A DNA stretch of 64,000 nucleotides from an uncultured Corynebacterium sp. Lineage in GTDB: Bacteria; Actinomycetota; Actinomycetes; Mycobacteriales; Mycobacteriaceae. Positions within the stretch are counted from its first letter, which is position 1. Every line of letters begins with the position of its first letter. Where the stretch lies: NCBI RefSeq assembly GCF_946998835.1, contig NZ_CAMQAZ010000011.1, forward strand, positions 12,512 to 76,511, given 5' to 3'. The position numbers were made by a program, and so were the translations under genes. The notes beneath the pieces are model-generated. The model saw only the letters and a program-made list of their open reading frames with translations, had not been told where the DNA came from and searched no databases. This document shows, piece by piece, positions 7,539 through 15,216 of this stretch.

Positions 7539-7785
7539 AGACGATACTTTTCCCAAGGGGCTGGTTCGCCATGACCTCCGTCACACTGCCGCGTCGCTTC
7601 TTATCTCGGCGGGTGCCAATGTGTTGCAGGTGCAGCGGCAGCTTGGTCACGCTAAGCCGTCGATTACGCTCGACACCTACTCCCACCTATTTGACTCGGG
7701 ACTCGGCGAAGTGGGGGCGAAAATGGGCGAAATTTTAGGCTCTGGTTGCAGTGAGGTTGTAGTGGAAGCCCCCGCGGGAAAGTAA
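7539..7785 (+). pseudogene. Tyrosine integrase C-terminal remnant next to tRNA-Leu
   Basis: An open frame without its own start reads TFPKGLVRHDLRHTAASLLI, then LQVQRQLGHAKPSITLDTYSHLF, and ends in EVVVEAPAGK and TAA. This carries the HxxR box (HDLRH) and the nucleophile Tyr of the phage-integrase family, but everything before it is missing. It resembles, but is not identical to, the other remnant at 3750-4288, so two separate elements or two divergent integrases have been here. The stop lies only ~40 bases from the 3' end of tRNA-Leu, the usual place for an integrase that recombines into a tRNA gene. Confidence 0.8.
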
Positions 7786-7823
7786 AATACCCGTGACCTG
7801 CATAGTCACGAGGTGTTTATGTG

Positions 7824-7905
<82 letters not shown>

Positions 7906-8120
7906 CTGTCTTCAAAATCCGTGACCGTTCCGTGCGGTCCCAGCAGGCACCAGCTACCGCTTAGCCGCCTACCGAGGCAACGAACCATCACAGCTCTTTT
8001 GGACTGTACACACTTTAACGGGTTCGCCGCAGATTTCCTAATGTCCTATCTAATGTCTCCTAACCTCTCATCAGGCAAGCGCGCTAGCTTGGCAGGTCAC
8101 ACACTAGCTATGGTGGTTGT

Positions 8121-8516
8121 GTGTCCACTTCACAGCATCCCAACACCACTGACAGGCCAGCAAAGATTCCCACTCGCACTCGAGTGGTGCAACTGATCTT
8201 CTTAGTCCTTGCTGTCGGCGCTACTCTTGCGCTCGCCTACTGGCAGCTCAGCAGGTGGAACACAACCAGCTCATTCCAGAATCTGGGCTACGCACTGCAG
8301 TGGCCCGCTTTCGGTCTGTTCTTTATTTGGGCCTATCGCAAGTACATGGAGTACGAACGAGAGCGCCTGAGCGGCAATACTGAGGCCGCATCCGAGTCCA
8401 AGGACAGTGTCATGACGGAAATCCCCGACGAGTTCCTGCCCACCAACCCAGATGGCACACGCAAGGTACCGCGCGTGGATGAGACACAATCGACTGACTC
8501 TAGTACCAACGCTTAG
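8121..8516 (+). CDS. Membrane protein of the Rv1343c (LprD-like) type (131 aa)
   Basis: Two hydrophobic helices (VVQLIFLVLAVGATLALAYW and LQWPAFGLFFIWAYRKYM) are followed by a soluble acidic tail with EIPDEFLPTNPDGTRKVPRVDE. This topology and the position directly before a DUF3817 gene match the mycobacterial Rv1343c/Rv1342c pair. The mycobacterial member is called a lipoprotein, but no lipobox cysteine is present here. The start is GTG at 8121 without a clear ribosome site, so a leaderless or weakly initiated message is possible. The function is unknown; the conserved pairing suggests the two membrane proteins work together. A 33-base gap separates it from the next gene, so they are likely one operon. 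Confidence 0.7.
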   Translation: MSTSQHPNTTDRPAKIPTRTRVVQLIFLVLAVGATLALAYWQLSRWNTTSSFQNLGYALQWPAFGLFFIWAYRKYMEYERERLSGNTEAASESKDSVMTEIPDEFLPTNPDGTRKVPRVDETQSTDSSTNA

Positions 8517-8549
8517 GCGACAACTGCTTACTCGAGAAAAGGACTTTTA

Positions 8550-8903
8550 GTGACCAACATCAACCCCGATCGTCAGGAGCGCGTGAAGAAGGCACTGACG
8601 TATTTCTCCATCACTGCTTACTTCACCGGTGTAATGCTGCTCCTGCTGTGCGCCGAGATGATCTACAAGTACCTCATCCTCGACAACTCCGCCGACGCGC
8701 CGCGGTGGTTCTTCTACACTGCCCAGATTCACGGCTTCGGCTACATGGCATTTCTGATTGCCACCGTAAACCTGGGCACCAAGGCCCGCTGGGAGCCGGC
8801 TAAGTGGATTATCACCGCTCTCGGCGGCGTTGTCCCGTTCCTCTCGTTCTACGTTGAGAAGAAGCGCCGTGAGGAAGTCGAGACCGCTTTCCAGCTGAAG
8901 TAG
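8550..8903 (+). CDS. DUF3817 membrane protein (117 aa)
   Basis: The protein has three predicted membrane segments (FSITAYFTGVMLLLLCAEM, TAQIHGFGYMAFLIATVNL, IITALGGVVPFLSFYVEKK) and a short basic C-terminus. The arrangement, with the conserved His-Gly-Phe in the second helix and the PFLSFYVEK end, fits the DUF3817 family (Rv1342c type). It begins with GTG at 8550 preceded by GAAAAGGA. It converges on rdgB, whose stop codon lies only 6 bases from its own. No biochemical role is established. Confidence 0.82.
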   Translation: MTNINPDRQERVKKALTYFSITAYFTGVMLLLLCAEMIYKYLILDNSADAPRWFFYTAQIHGFGYMAFLIATVNLGTKARWEPAKWIITALGGVVPFLSFYVEKKRREEVETAFQLK

Positions 8904-8909
8904 CGGTTG

Positions 8910-9605
8910 CTACCCCTCAGCCTCAGCCAGAATTTTCAGCGCCGGAGTCAAGGCACGCAGTGCACGCCCCCTGTGGCTAAATGCGTCCTTGTCTTCGGCG
9001 CTCATTTGTGCCGCAGACAAGGTGCCCTCAGCATCGTTGCCCTCTCCAATTGCAGGTGAGAACACCGGGTCGTAGCCGAACCCGTTATCCCCAACCGGCT
9101 CACGCAGAATGGAGCCCGGCCAGCGCCCCTCTACAACCAGCAGAAGGTTACCGGCTTCATCGAGGACGGCGGGGAAACCGCCGTCGGCAAGCGCGGACGG
9201 TACCTCGCCAACACCGGGGACGACTAGCGCGCAGGCGGTGCGGAAGGACGCTGTCCGACGCTTATCCGGGCAGTCACCCATCTGCGCGAGCAGCAGCTCG
9301 TAGTTAGCGACATCATCGCCGTGGGTGCCGGACCAGCGTGCGGAGAGCACACCCGGCATACCGTTTAGCTCGTCGACGCTCAGCCCTGAATCATCGGCCA
9401 AGCAGGCGTATCCGGTGTGAGTCGCGCCATCGAAAGCCTTGATATAGGCATTGTCCGCAAAAGTGCGACCGGTTTCGGGGCGCTCTGGGTACTCCGGGAC
9501 GTCGCTAAGCGAAAGAAGCTCCACCGAATCGATCCCCGCCGCGCGCAGAATGCGGTCGAGTTCGACTAGTTTCTTGGAGTTTCGGGTAGCGACGAGGAGT
9601 TTCAC
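8910..9605 (-). CDS. rdgB: RdgB/HAM1 family dITP/XTP pyrophosphatase (231 aa)
   Basis: The enzyme hydrolyses non-canonical purine triphosphates (dITP, XTP) to monophosphate and pyrophosphate, keeping them out of DNA and RNA. Family motifs are clear: the N-terminal LLVATRNSKKLVEL, TFADNAYIKAF, the catalytic LADDSGLSVDELNGMPGVLSARW segment (shown in parts), GDNGFGYDPVF, and a C-terminal FSHRGRALRAL. Its length is slightly above the ~200-residue norm because of an insert around RRTASF and EVPSALADGG. The GTG start at 9605 overlaps the stop codon of rph by four bases (GTGA), so rph and rdgB are translationally coupled as in mycobacteria. Confidence 0.95.
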   Translation of the reverse strand: MKLLVATRNSKKLVELDRILRAAGIDSVELLSLSDVPEYPERPETGRTFADNAYIKAFDGATHTGYACLADDSGLSVDELNGMPGVLSARWSGTHGDDVANYELLLAQMGDCPDKRRTASFRTACALVVPGVGEVPSALADGGFPAVLDEAGNLLLVVEGRWPGSILREPVGDNGFGYDPVFSPAIGEGNDAEGTLSAAQMSAEDKDAFSHRGRALRALTPALKILAEAEG

Positions 9606-10363
9606 GGCAGCTCACCTGGGTACGGTGCGCGCAGAACTTCCTGCTGCAGGGCGACGAGCTCGCGCAGACCCTTTTCAGCCGAGTCGAGCATGTCGTTCAG
9701 CTGATCGCGGTCGAAGGTGCCTTCCTCGCCAGTGCCCTGGATTTCGACGAACTTACCCTCAGCGGTCATCACCACGTTGAGGTCGACCTCAGCGCGGGAG
9801 TCCTCCTCGTAAGGCAGGTCCAAGCAGACGCGGCCGTCGATAATGCCGACCGAAACAGCTGCAACCGGCGCCTTCAGCGGTGTGCCCGGAACAGCGCCCG
9901 CTGCGTGCAGGTAAGTCAGGGCATCGGCCAGCGCGACATAGGCACCCGTGATGGAAGCGGTACGGGTACCGCCATCTGCCTGCAGAACATCACAGTCAAT
10001 GTTGATGGTGTTCTCGCCGAGCTCCTTCAGATCGATAGCTGCGCGCAGGGAACGGCCAATCAGGCGGGAAATCTCGTGCGTACGACCCTTGACCTTGCCG
10101 CGCATCGACTCACGCGGCATGCGCTCGTGAGTAGAGGCCGGCAGCATGGAGTACTCAGCGGTCAGCCAGCCCTCACCGGAGTCACGCTTGAATCGCGGTA
10201 CGGACTGCTCCACGGAAGCGGTGCACATCACGCGCGTGTTGCCGAAGGTCACCAGCACAGAACCGGCCGGATTGTCGGTGAAGCCACGAGTGATGGTCAC
10301 CTTGCGCATTTCATCTACCGCGCGTCCATCGGCACGGCGAAAATCGGAATTAGCTGTAGTCAT
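9602..10363 (-). CDS. rph: Ribonuclease PH (253 aa)
   Basis: This is a phosphorolytic 3'-5' exoribonuclease that trims tRNA 3' ends using inorganic phosphate. The sequence shows the family start RADGRAVDEMRKVTITRGFT, GSVLVTFGNTRVMCTASV, WLTAEYSMLPAST, GRTHEISRLIGRSLRAA, NIDCDVLQADGGTRTASITG and YEEDSRAEVDLNVVMT (all hallmarks of RNase PH). I chose the ATG at 10363 (MTTANSDFR); the upstream extension is not supported. It sits between the metallo-hydrolase gene and rdgB on the same strand with a 68-base gap and a four-base overlap respectively, matching the Rv1339-Rv1341 order. Confidence 0.95.
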   Translation of the reverse strand: MTTANSDFRRADGRAVDEMRKVTITRGFTDNPAGSVLVTFGNTRVMCTASVEQSVPRFKRDSGEGWLTAEYSMLPASTHERMPRESMRGKVKGRTHEISRLIGRSLRAAIDLKELGENTINIDCDVLQADGGTRTASITGAYVALADALTYLHAAGAVPGTPLKAPVAAVSVGIIDGRVCLDLPYEEDSRAEVDLNVVMTAEGKFVEIQGTGEEGTFDRDQLNDMLDSAEKGLRELVALQQEVLRAPYPGELP

Positions 10364-10431
10364 GCCCACTACCCTACCGCTCGGCGCGAATCTGTTGCGA
10401 CAGCCCAGCGGCAACCCGACGATTGCTGGAG

Positions 10432-11214
10432 CTAGGCGCCCAGCTCCATGCCCAAGTAGGCCAATTCAATATCCCCAGCAAAGGTGCTCTTCGCGGCGCG
10501 CAGGGCCTCCTGCCCATCTGCGTACGGCGGAATGTGAGTCAAAACCAGCTTCTTAACCCCGGCTAGCGTCGCAGCCCGTCCGGCTTCGAAGCCCGACAGA
10601 TGCATATTTGGGGGATTCCCCTCGTCGTTGCTGCACCACGTGGCCTCGCAGATGAAGATATCCGCATCCCGCGCCAGCTCCACCAACTCATCAGTCCATG
10701 CGGTATCGCCCGAGTACGCAATGGTCAGACCGTCCGCTTCAATGCGATATCCAACAGCTGGCACCGGGTGGATCATGGTGTACGGCGTGACGACGGCACC
10801 TCCGTCCGCTTCAGCCCCTCCAACCAGCAGTGGCTCGCCAGGATTGGTGACCACCTGATTAAAGGTGTCTTCCAAGTTCGCATCCTCTTCACTGCCCAGC
10901 GCTTCACACATGACCGCAATGCGGCGGTGAATATCCCCTGGGCCGACAAGCAGATTTCGGCAGCGCGCCGGGGCCGTCGGGTGGAAGCGGCGCCAGACAA
11001 GCAGCCCGGGGATGTCTGCCGTGTGGTCTGGGTGTACATGGGTCAGAAGTAAATCGCAGGCCGCGGGATCAGCGATTTTCTGCAATTCAGCGAGGACGCC
11101 AGGACCCAAATCAATGACAAAGGTTCGACCGTTATCCAGCTCAATGAAGTAGCCAGATGCTGGCGCCGATGGGCCACCCATGCTGCCCGTACATCCCAGA
11201 ACCTTCAATCGCAT
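10432..11214 (-). CDS. Metallo-beta-lactamase-fold hydrolase, probable cAMP phosphodiesterase (Rv1339/CpdA type, 260 aa)
   Basis: Metal ligands of the beta-lactamase fold are visible: LTHVHPDHTADIPGL (HxHxDH), a later His in MIHPVPAVGY, Asp in YSGDTAWTD and a C-terminal His in LVLTHIPP. The N-terminus LKVLGCTGSMGGPSAPASGY and FVIDLGPG fit the tRNase Z-like subgroup. Orthologues at the same place (Rv1339, and as I recall CpdA of C. glutamicum) have been shown to hydrolyse cAMP, so the likely job is lowering cAMP and so modulating the CRP-type regulator GlxR. Substrate here is inferred. It is located between murI and rph, all on the minus strand. Confidence 0.85.
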   Translation of the reverse strand: MRLKVLGCTGSMGGPSAPASGYFIELDNGRTFVIDLGPGVLAELQKIADPAACDLLLTHVHPDHTADIPGLLVWRRFHPTAPARCRNLLVGPGDIHRRIAVMCEALGSEEDANLEDTFNQVVTNPGEPLLVGGAEADGGAVVTPYTMIHPVPAVGYRIEADGLTIAYSGDTAWTDELVELARDADIFICEATWCSNDEGNPPNMHLSGFEAGRAATLAGVKKLVLTHIPPYADGQEALRAAKSTFAGDIELAYLGMELGA

Positions 11215-11287
11215 ACTTCAAGCTTGCCATGTAATTGGCCGAAGCAGCGCAAAAAACCAGTGGAGTGTCCGGGTTTAATAAGAAAGG

Positions 11288-12154
11288 TCACATTTGTGAA
11301 TGCATAGTGACCTGGCTTATACCCGGGCCGAGGAAGCGCTTGGCCAGTGATGCAAAAACTTGCGGATCGCCAGTGGATTCAAAAGTGCGCATCGGGTTCG
11401 GATTGCTCTCCGGGTCTGCGAGCATGTCCGTCTCTGTGAGGATGCGCAGTACGTCCTTGGAAGTTTCCTCCGCCGAGGACACCAGGGCGACATCTTCGCC
11501 CATCGCCAGCTGAATAACACCGGACAGCAGTGGATAGTGCGTGCAGCCCAGCACGAGCGTGTCTACGCCGTCGGACTGCAGTGGTGCGAGGTAGCCCTCC
11601 GCAAGCCCCAGAATCTGGCGTCCCGAGGTGATGCCACGCTCCACAAAGTCCACGAACCGCGGGCAATCAACGGCGGAAACGTCCACACCGGGCACTGCAT
11701 CAAAGAGGTCTTGGTAAGCACGGGAGCGAATCGTGGCGGCAGTACCGATGACACCGACTTTTCCATTCCTGGTGGTCGAGACCGCACGCCGCACGGCAGG
11801 CAGGATAACTTCGACAACCGGAACTGGGTAGCGTTCGCGGGCATCGCGCAAAAAAGCAGCCGAAGCGGTATTGCAGGCAATGACAATCATCTTGCAGCCG
11901 CGGGCAACCAATTCATCGGCAATCGCTTCAGCGTGCTGACGTACCTCGGCAATCCGCAGCGGGCCATAGGGACCATTGGCCGTATCGCCGATATACATAA
12001 TCGACTCGTGCGGCAGCTGATCCATGATGGCACGTGCCACTGTCAGGCCGCCCACACCCGAGTCGAAGATGCCAATCGGCGCAGTCCTGTCGGGGAAGCC
12101 GTTATCCTGTGCCGCCAACTGATTGACCGCCTGAGTTTCCGCTCCTGCTCCCAC
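11288..12154 (-). CDS. murI: Glutamate racemase (288 aa)
   Basis: It supplies D-glutamate for peptidoglycan by cofactor-independent racemisation with two cysteines. Both catalytic regions are present: IVIACNTASAAFLRD with the first Cys and DTLVLGCTHYPLL with the second, plus the entry motif PIGIFDSGVGGLTVARAI and YIGDTANGPYGP. The start GTG at 12154 has GAGGAG 11 bases upstream; about 22 residues precede the conserved core, somewhat longer than usual, so a later start is possible. It is flanked by the rhomboid gene upstream (~200 bases, no gene) and the metallo-hydrolase downstream, the order seen in mycobacteria without the cysM-cysO-mec genes. Confidence 0.94.
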   Translation of the reverse strand: MGAGAETQAVNQLAAQDNGFPDRTAPIGIFDSGVGGLTVARAIMDQLPHESIMYIGDTANGPYGPLRIAEVRQHAEAIADELVARGCKMIVIACNTASAAFLRDARERYPVPVVEVILPAVRRAVSTTRNGKVGVIGTAATIRSRAYQDLFDAVPGVDVSAVDCPRFVDFVERGITSGRQILGLAEGYLAPLQSDGVDTLVLGCTHYPLLSGVIQLAMGEDVALVSSAEETSKDVLRILTETDMLADPESNPNPMRTFESTGDPQVFASLAKRFLGPGISQVTMHSQM

Positions 12155-12336
12155 CGCTATCTGGACTCCTCATATCGTTTGAAGGACTGGTTTTAACGAG
12201 TGCCGATGATTACCGAGTGCCTCTGTGATGTTTAAGTGTCAATCTTTCGGCGCACACCGAAACTCCCATTCTAGGCAGATTCTAAGCCGACCCTACTTAA
12301 GGGCCGAGTAGCTGATGCCGCAGAGTATTCGCGCTG

Positions 12337-12368
12337 CAGACTCCTAGCTACGCAGACCTCTAGCTACG
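12337..12368. repeat. 16-bp tandem duplication over the rhomboid stop codon
   Basis: Two adjacent copies (CAGACTCCTAGCTACG and CAGACCTCTAGCTACG on the plus strand, 14 of 16 matches) cover the end of the rhomboid gene; the copy at 12353-12368 contains its stop codon at 12360-12362. The downstream copy is non-coding. Confidence 0.8.
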
Positions 12369-13034
12369 TGTGCGACCACGCTTAAACATCATCGCAGCCC
12401 AGATACCCGCAAGCCCACCGAAGAGGTGCATCTGCCAACTGACAGCCATCTGTGTCGGCAGCACTCCCCAGATTAGACCCGAGTACATGGAGGCCAGAAT
12501 CACGCCCAAAATGATCTGCATCACGCGACGATTAACAAAACCGCGGACCACCAAGAACGCGAGCCAACCGTAGATAAGACCGGACGCACCAATGTGGACC
12601 GTATTCGCACCGCCGACCAACCACGTCAGACCGCCACCAACTACCGTAATGAGAAGTGTGACCTGCCAAAATAACCGCTTCGACGACATTGCAATCAGAC
12701 CGGCAAATAACGCCCCCGGCAGAGAGTTCGCCATAATATGCCCGTAATCTGCGTGCAGTAGCGGTGCGGCAAAGATTCCCCACACTGTCGAGGTTTCGCG
12801 TGGGCGCACACCGAAGTTATTCAGCGCACCGCCGAAGACGAATTCATTGACGAGAAAGACCGTCCAGATAACTACCAAGTACCCAATAGCCGTACTGATG
12901 GCCGCCCCGAGCCCGCCATCGCGATCTTGCGGAATAAGCTGATTATTTCGACGCTGCTGCACCGGACCGCCAGTCGGATACTGCGCATAGTTCTGGTAAT
13001 TCTGCTGTCGTGCCGAGCCCCATTGCGGATTCAT
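12360..13034 (-). CDS. Rhomboid-family intramembrane serine protease (224 aa)
   Basis: This membrane protein cuts substrates within the bilayer. After a Gln/Asn-rich cytoplasmic N-terminus (MNPQWGSARQQNYQNYAQY) there are about six membrane segments. Catalytic features are HADYGHIMANS (the HxxxN oxyanion motif), HIGASGLIYGW with the nucleophile Ser of GxSG, and WQMHLFGGLAG with the catalytic His. ATG 13034 is chosen; the longer frame (to 13103) would add a Cys-rich stretch overlapping the upstream gene. It lies 16 bases after the S58 peptidase stop, so the two are probably one transcript, as Rv1337 lies near Rv1333 in mycobacteria. Substrates unknown. Confidence 0.9.
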   Translation of the reverse strand: MNPQWGSARQQNYQNYAQYPTGGPVQQRRNNQLIPQDRDGGLGAAISTAIGYLVVIWTVFLVNEFVFGGALNNFGVRPRETSTVWGIFAAPLLHADYGHIMANSLPGALFAGLIAMSSKRLFWQVTLLITVVGGGLTWLVGGANTVHIGASGLIYGWLAFLVVRGFVNRRVMQIILGVILASMYSGLIWGVLPTQMAVSWQMHLFGGLAGIWAAMMFKRGRTRS

Positions 13035-13050
13035 TGGCGAACGTCCCTCA

Positions 13051-14154
13051 CTACTTGTCCAGCATCTCTGACAGCGCGGACACTCCCGCGCGTCCTGTTG
13101 CACTCATTACGGCATCGACAATAGCCATCTGCACCGCATCTGCTGACATCGCAGCCAGCAGTGCCACTACCTCCGAGCCCACGGGTTCAACGTTTCCGCC
13201 ATCCTCCGCCTCTGCGGTGCTGAGTACAAACAGCGTGTCACCGTCCATCGGCGCATGCGCCGGCCGAATCGCCCGGGCCAGTCCATCATGACCGCACATC
13301 GCCAACCGCTTCAACTGTGCCGTCGTCAGCGGCGCATTGGTTACCAACGTGCCAATCGTCGTATTTCGCACGCTTGCCGACGATTCCCCATCCCCAGCCA
13401 CATCAGCGAGAATCTTGGTCCTACCGACGAAAACCCGGTCCAACTGCGCCAATGCGTCCTCACTGGCACCGGCCGCCACAGGCATTCCGTAAAGGCGTCC
13501 CTCCGGGTCAATGACCGCCCCAAAGGAGTTAACCACCATGGCAGCGGCCACGAAATACTTGCCATCGGCTGAGTTCACGCGAGCTTGGCCAAAGCCACCC
13601 TTGATAGCACCGGCCATAGCTCCGACACCGGCACCTACTGTTCCAGAGGGAATGGTCTCCGGGACGTCGTCAAGCGCGTGCGACAACGCCTCGCGCCCGA
13701 GCTCTGCGGTGGGAAGCGTCGGTTCGCCCAACAGCAAATCGAAGATGACGGCGCCGGGAACGATGGGCACGAGGACGTCCGGCCGTGTTGGAGTGACCTC
13801 AAAACCGATGCCACGGTCATGCAGCTCGCGCATAACTCCATCTGCAGCGGCGAGACCGAACGCGGAGCCGCCAGCCAGAACGACAGCGTGCGCGCGTTCG
13901 ACAGTATTTTCCGGCGCGAGCAGGTCGGTCTCACGGGTGCCGGGGCCACCGCCGCGGACATCGACAGCGCCGATGGCACCGCGTGGAGCGGCTATGACGG
14001 TAACTCCGGTATCTCCCTCGGTAGCGTGCCCGATGGAGATACCCTCGATGGAGTCGAGGCTGCCTGCGCCGACGTCGATGGTCGTGCCCAGCGCAGCACT
14101 GCTGGCCTGGTGTCGAACGTCGGCGGGGCTGATTGCGAAGATGTCAGAATTCAT
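13051..14154 (-). CDS. P1/DmpA-family (S58) aminopeptidase-like hydrolase (367 aa)
   Basis: This is an N-terminal-nucleophile hydrolase that matures by self-cleavage. The conserved core is visible: GISIGHATEGDTGVTVIAAP, VDVRGGGPGTRETDLL, AVVLAGGSAFGLAAADG, the ASVRNTTIGTLVTNAPLT autocleavage region (cleavage expected before the Thr after Asn), and the C-terminal PAHAPMDGDTLFVLSTA. Residues 1-250 would be the alpha and the rest the beta chain. The start ATG at 14154 is preferred over a GTG five codons earlier because the AAAGGTG ribosome site overlaps the latter. The orthologue Rv1333 occupies the same place. The natural substrate is unknown; related enzymes release N-terminal amino acids, and some of them hydrolyse beta-peptides. 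Confidence 0.9.
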   Translation of the reverse strand: MNSDIFAISPADVRHQASSAALGTTIDVGAGSLDSIEGISIGHATEGDTGVTVIAAPRGAIGAVDVRGGGPGTRETDLLAPENTVERAHAVVLAGGSAFGLAAADGVMRELHDRGIGFEVTPTRPDVLVPIVPGAVIFDLLLGEPTLPTAELGREALSHALDDVPETIPSGTVGAGVGAMAGAIKGGFGQARVNSADGKYFVAAAMVVNSFGAVIDPEGRLYGMPVAAGASEDALAQLDRVFVGRTKILADVAGDGESSASVRNTTIGTLVTNAPLTTAQLKRLAMCGHDGLARAIRPAHAPMDGDTLFVLSTAEAEDGGNVEPVGSEVVALLAAMSADAVQMAIVDAVMSATGRAGVSALSEMLDK

Positions 14155-14259
14155 TGTCGACCACGGCACCTTTCACCACAGTTCATCGCAGTTGATCACT
14201 GCTAATCACTGTTGATTGCAGTTAATCTCTGCATTCTTTTGAGGTTTTACTGGGACTCA

Positions 14260-14811
14260 CTACTCGCCCATGAGCTGATCCAGCAGCGATTCCTGGTTAT
14301 AGGACAACCACTGGTACATCGCATCGGTCTGCTCAATCTGCTCGATGGACCCGTTGAGGTTCTCCATGGAAACATGCAGGTAAATACGCAAATCATTGAT
14401 ACCCGAAACCCAGGCGTGGGCATCGCTTTCCGAAATGGATACCTGCCCGGACTCCGCCGGTTCCAGAGCGTCGATGATGGCGCGCAGTGAGTGGAGCTTG
14501 GCTTCAACAATCTCCGATTCATAGAGCTGGCGCATGAGGGCATTTTCCCCCTCGACGCTCTCAGCTCCTGGCTTAGCGAAATCCGGCAACAGGCGCGCGA
14601 GCTTCGGGTCAGTCGGGGCTTCCGCGTGCCCGACGGGCATCCCTGTCATCTCTGCGAGCTCATCCTTCGGCGCTGTTCGGGCGCGCTCCATTAGCGAGTC
14701 CGCCACAGTAGCAGCCAGATTCAGCAGCAAATCCCGCTCCGCCCCCTCGAATGCCGTGACGTACTTGACGCCACCGCCGAGAAGGGACCGCTTGCGCTTC
14801 CAAGGACGCAT
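14260..14811 (-). CDS. DUF2017 protein (183 aa)
   Basis: The sequence fits DUF2017, an actinobacterial family found beside clpS (Rv1332 type). Features are a basic N-terminus MRPWKRKRSLLGGG, then a largely helical acidic body with AERDLLLNLAATVADSLMER, a loop DPKLARLLPDFAKPGAE, and a C-terminal WVSGINDLRIYLHVSMEN segment with EQTDAMYQWLSYNQESLLDQL. There is no signal peptide or membrane helix. The start has GGGAG seven bases upstream. It follows clpS by 30 bases on the same strand, and the conserved pairing suggests a link with Clp-dependent protein turnover, but the function is not known. Confidence 0.88.
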   Translation of the reverse strand: MRPWKRKRSLLGGGVKYVTAFEGAERDLLLNLAATVADSLMERARTAPKDELAEMTGMPVGHAEAPTDPKLARLLPDFAKPGAESVEGENALMRQLYESEIVEAKLHSLRAIIDALEPAESGQVSISESDAHAWVSGINDLRIYLHVSMENLNGSIEQIEQTDAMYQWLSYNQESLLDQLMGE

Positions 14812-14841
14812 GTAATTTCTCTCCCGCTGTCGTATTTCGGC

Positions 14842-15135
14842 TTAGTCAGCCTGCTCCATTGTTGCCCACAGTCCTGCCTTGTGAAGTTTCTTCACATCGG
14901 CCTCTACCTTGTCACGCTCACCGGAAGACACGATTGCCTTGCCTTCCGTGTGGACCGTCATCATCAAGGCATGCGCCTTCTTTCGATCCATGCCGAAGAG
15001 CATCTGGAATACGTAGGTGACATAACTCATGGAATTAACCTGGTCATCCCACACAATGCACTGCCAGGGTCGGTTCGATTCCGTCACGACATCGGCATCC
15101 ATGGTGGGCATCGGTGTTGCTGCTGGCATGCTCAT
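14842..15135 (-). CDS. clpS: ClpS adaptor protein (97 aa)
   Basis: ClpS brings N-degron substrates to the ClpC/ClpAP protease. After a short Pro/Met-rich leader (MSMPAATPMPTMDAD) the folded part has the family signature: RPWQCIVWDDQVNSMSYVTYV, with the Asn and Asp of the N-end residue pocket, MLFGMDRKKAHALMMTVHTEGKA and a helical end DKVEADVKKLHKAGLWA. I chose ATG at 15135; longer in-frame starts would run into the divergent pncB. It heads the clpS-DUF2017 pair and is transcribed away from pncB, leaving an 81-base gap for both promoters. Confidence 0.94.
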   Translation of the reverse strand: MSMPAATPMPTMDADVVTESNRPWQCIVWDDQVNSMSYVTYVFQMLFGMDRKKAHALMMTVHTEGKAIVSSGERDKVEADVKKLHKAGLWATMEQAD

Positions 15136-15216
15136 AGCCACCAGGATAGTACGGAGTGACGCACACTCGCCGGAACCGACTGCCCCGGTCAGCAAACGCG
15201 GACTAGACTGTTCAGC

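Noticed and set aside
7921..8196. Plus-strand open frame between tRNA-Leu and the LprD-like gene
   Set aside because: No ribosome site, no family features, and it overlaps the start of the better supported gene at 8121.
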